Below are positions 5,724 to 7,804 of a stretch of 7,804 nt of DNA, piece after piece. Below the pieces are notes generated by a model that worked only from the letters and a program-made list of their open reading frames with translations, ran no database searches and was not told the DNA's origin. The DNA is from Clostridia bacterium. GTDB taxonomy: Bacteria; Bacillota; Clostridia; Saccharofermentanales; UBA5734. A program made the position numbers and the translations under genes. Where the stretch lies: positions 1-7,804 of the forward strand of contig RZZF01000078.1 of the NCBI GenBank assembly GCA_009929975.1, given 5' to 3'. Within the stretch, counting starts at the first letter, position 1. Every line of letters begins with the position of its first letter.

Positions 5724-7718
5724 ATGGCGAAAAACCGATCATATGATAACCTTAGCATTTCATCCTTGAAGGGTGCGGACCGTGTCCGCCTGCGCCCCGG
5801 CGTTATTTTCGGATCTGATGATCTTGAGGGGTGCCAGCATTCGTTTTTCGAGATACTGTCCAATTCAATCGATGAAGCACGCGAAGGGTTCGGCCGGGAG
5901 ATTGTTGTCATTCGATACAAGGACGGATCATTGGAAGTCCGGGACAACGGCCGTGGAATTCCGCTTGACTATAATGAAAAAGAACAGCGTTACAACTGGG
6001 AACTGGTTTACTGTGAACTCTACGCCGGAGGAAAGTACAACAATCTGACCGGCGACTCTTATGAATACAGTCTCGGTCTCAACGGGCTGGGTGCCTGCGC
6101 GACGCAATACGCTTCCGCCTGGTTCGATGTCTCAGTCATGCGTGACGGCTGTCGTTATGACCTGCATTTTGAAAAGGGCAATAATGTCGGCGGTCTGGAG
6201 AAAAAACCATGGAACGGCAGGGAAACCGGCACGATTCAGCGCTGGCTGCCTGATCGTGATGTCTTCACGGATATCATCATTCCACTCGATTATTTTCAAA
6301 CCCTGTTGAAGCAGCAGGCGGTCGTCAATGCCGGTATTACGTTCAAGCTGCGCGATGAGGAAACCGATCATGAGGAGATCTTCTGCTATCCGGACGGCAT
6401 CCTCGGTTATGTTCGTGAACTCGCCGATGAGAACACAATCAGTACGCCCTATCTGTTCGAGGGAAGCGGCCGCGGCCGCGACCGTTCGGATAAACCGGAT
6501 TACAAGGTCAAGGCATCGGTCGCGTTTTGTTTCGATAATGAGATGAGCCGGCAGGAGTATTTTCATAATTCGAGCTGGCTTGAGCATGGTGGATCGCCTG
6601 ACAAGGCGGTACGCAGCGCCTTTACCAATGAAATAGACCGTCAGATCCGCCAGCGTGACAAGTACCGGAATAATGAGTCGAAAGTGACATTCGGTGATAT
6701 CCAGGACAGCCTGATCATTGTAACCAGTTCATTTTCCACACAGACAAGCTATGAAAACCAGACCAAGAAGTCGATCAACAACCGCTATATCCAGACATTT
6801 CTCACAGACCTGATCCGCAGCCATCTGGAGATCTGGTTCATTGAGAATAAGGCCGAAGCCGACCGGGTCATCGAACAGATGCTGATCAATAAACGCAGCC
6901 GTGAAAGTGCTGAACGACAGCGGCTCAATATCCGCAAGAAGCTGATGGGCAGTGTGGATATGATCAACCGGGTCAAGAAATTTGTCGACTGCCGCACCAA
7001 GGATACAACACGCAGGGAATTATACATTGTTGAGGGCGATTCCGCGCTGGGATCGTGTAAAATGGGCCGTGACTCCGAATTTCAGGCCATCATGCCGGTC
7101 CGCGGCAAGATTCTCAACTGCCTGAAGGCCGACTATGAAACGATATTCAAAAGCGAGATCGTGACCGATCTGCTCAAAGTCCTCGGCTGCGGCGTGGAAA
7201 TCACCAGCCGGCACAACAAGGACCTGAGCACCTTTGATCTGAACAACCTGCGCTGGGACAAGGTCATCATCTGTACCGACGCGGACGTCGATGGCTATCA
7301 TATCAGGACAATGATCCTGGCGATGCTGTATCGCCTGACCCCGACACTGATTGATCACGGCAAGGTGTTCATCGCCGAATCGCCCCTGTATGAGATCACA
7401 TGGCGCAAACGGCGCCAGGAGAAAACCTATTTCGCTTATGACGAACAGGAGAAAAGCCGCCTGATGCTGGAGCTCGGAGCGGATTCCTGCACGCTGCAGC
7501 GTTCCAAGGGTCTGGGCGAGAATCAGCCGGAGATGATGTGGGAGACGACGATGAATCCGGAAAAAAGAATGCTTAAACGAATAATTCCCACGGACAATCC
7601 TTTGGATATGGAAGAATCTCTTGATCTGGTAATGGGAAAGAACGTCAAAGCGAGAAGAGAGTTCATATTCGAAACGGCGTTGTCCATAGCGGAAAAAGAA
7701 GAAAAACGTTCAGCGTAA
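5724..7718 (+). CDS. parE: Type IIA DNA topoisomerase B subunit (topoisomerase IV/gyrase-like, ParE type)
   Basis: The 664-residue ATPase and Toprim subunit of a type IIA topoisomerase powers strand passage in the nucleoid with an A subunit. The GHKL ATPase shows E43 and N47 in FFEILSNSID, DNGRGIP at 74-80 and the glycine-rich GLNGLGA at 118-124. The transducer domain has QTKK at 346-349, holding the ATP-contacting lysine. The Toprim domain has EGDS at 437-440, PVRGKILN at 458-465 and TDADVDG at 518-524 with the metal-binding aspartates; SKGLGEN follows at 594-600. EGDSALGS replaces the usual EGDSAGGS and SKGLGE the usual YKGLGE. With the unusual opening (RLRPGVIFG, NWELVYCELYAGGKYN), this places it in a divergent ParE-like subfamily that I associate with Clostridia rather than in standard GyrB. 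I chose the ATG at 5724 over 5691 because AGGGAG (5711-5716) lies seven bases before it. The last 50 or so codons are more AT-rich. Confidence 0.9.
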   Translation: MAKNRSYDNLSISSLKGADRVRLRPGVIFGSDDLEGCQHSFFEILSNSIDEAREGFGREIVVIRYKDGSLEVRDNGRGIPLDYNEKEQRYNWELVYCELYAGGKYNNLTGDSYEYSLGLNGLGACATQYASAWFDVSVMRDGCRYDLHFEKGNNVGGLEKKPWNGRETGTIQRWLPDRDVFTDIIIPLDYFQTLLKQQAVVNAGITFKLRDEETDHEEIFCYPDGILGYVRELADENTISTPYLFEGSGRGRDRSDKPDYKVKASVAFCFDNEMSRQEYFHNSSWLEHGGSPDKAVRSAFTNEIDRQIRQRDKYRNNESKVTFGDIQDSLIIVTSSFSTQTSYENQTKKSINNRYIQTFLTDLIRSHLEIWFIENKAEADRVIEQMLINKRSRESAERQRLNIRKKLMGSVDMINRVKKFVDCRTKDTTRRELYIVEGDSALGSCKMGRDSEFQAIMPVRGKILNCLKADYETIFKSEIVTDLLKVLGCGVEITSRHNKDLSTFDLNNLRWDKVIICTDADVDGYHIRTMILAMLYRLTPTLIDHGKVFIAESPLYEITWRKRRQEKTYFAYDEQEKSRLMLELGADSCTLQRSKGLGENQPEMMWETTMNPEKRMLKRIIPTDNPLDMEESLDLVMGKNVKARREFIFETALSIAEKEEKRSA

Positions 7719-7737
7719 TACAATAACATAGACTTGA

Positions 7738-7758
7738 TATCTTTTCCAAGAAAAGATA
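7738..7758 (+). other. AT-rich hairpin between parE and the next gene
   Basis: TATCTTTTC (7738-7746) and GAAAAGATA (7750-7758) are perfect nine-base inverted copies around the loop CAA. The structure ends two bases before the AAAGGA ribosome binding site of the next gene. No T-run follows directly, so it is a poor terminator. It may mark mRNA processing or affect translation of the downstream gene. Confidence 0.45.
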
Positions 7759-7775
7759 AGAAAGGATTTTTAAAG

Positions 7776-7804
7776 GTGAATAAAAACGTTACGAAATTCG
7801 AAGT
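7776..7804 (+). CDS. Start of a downstream gene, possibly the topoisomerase A subunit (runs off right edge)
   Basis: A GTG at 7776 is preceded by AAAGGA (7761-7766) with a nine-base spacer and opens a frame reading VNKNVTKFE before the window ends. Nine codons cannot identify a protein. The expectation that this is the ParC/GyrA-like partner comes only from the usual order of these genes and the short 57-base gap, with no terminator between. Both the start codon and the identity are uncertain. Confidence 0.45.

Noticed and set aside
6466..6479. 14-base palindrome GCGGCCGCGGCCGC inside parE
   Set aside because: It encodes a glycine/arginine-rich surface stretch (GSGRGRDR) and is explained by alternating GGC and CGC codons. 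It sits in mid-gene with no regulatory context.

Overview
The window looks like a chromosomal segment from a fairly GC-rich anaerobic Firmicute, most likely a member of the Clostridia. This is inferred from four things: a YitJ-type fusion of homocysteine methyltransferase and methylenetetrahydrofolate reductase, a clostridial-style type IIA topoisomerase B subunit, strong AGGAGG-like ribosome binding sites with one TTG and one GTG start, and tRNA genes that encode their CCA ends. I see no mobile element, CRISPR array, phage gene or other transfer marker. Every stretch without a gene is shorter than 200 bases.

Left part (1-2604): a minus-strand pair, a MoxR-family AAA+ ATPase followed with ATGA overlap by the start of a two-segment membrane protein that fits DUF58, runs off the left edge. 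Divergent from it, across a 194-base gap, lies a plus-strand gene for a single-pass membrane protein. Its outer end is a bacterial SH3 domain. Its cytoplasmic half reads to me as a PP2C phosphatase fold that has lost its metal-binding residues. This is the most unusual protein in the window.

Middle part (2614-5318): a minus-strand two-gene operon for one-carbon and methionine metabolism. The first gene is a bifunctional homocysteine S-methyltransferase/methylenetetrahydrofolate reductase. The second overlaps it by 17 bases and is a stand-alone methyltetrahydrofolate-binding methyltransferase of the pterin-binding (DHPS-like) fold. Together they hold the reductase, folate and homocysteine modules of a split cobalamin-dependent methionine synthase, but the cobalamin-binding module is not here. 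The promoter has an extended -10 and a leader too short for a riboswitch.

Right part (5339-7804): tRNA-Gly(UCC) and tRNA-Arg(UCU), each with its own good sigma-A promoter, then a perfect-palindrome intrinsic terminator, then the topoisomerase IV/gyrase-like B subunit (parE type) with its own extended -10 promoter. The first codons of a further gene, probably the partner A subunit, begin at 7776.

Most of the window is ordinary housekeeping. I found no convincing new multi-gene system. The points worth following up are the apparent pseudophosphatase-SH3 membrane protein beside moxR, the methionine synthase parts without a corrinoid carrier, and some compact promoter and terminator arrangements around the tRNAs.
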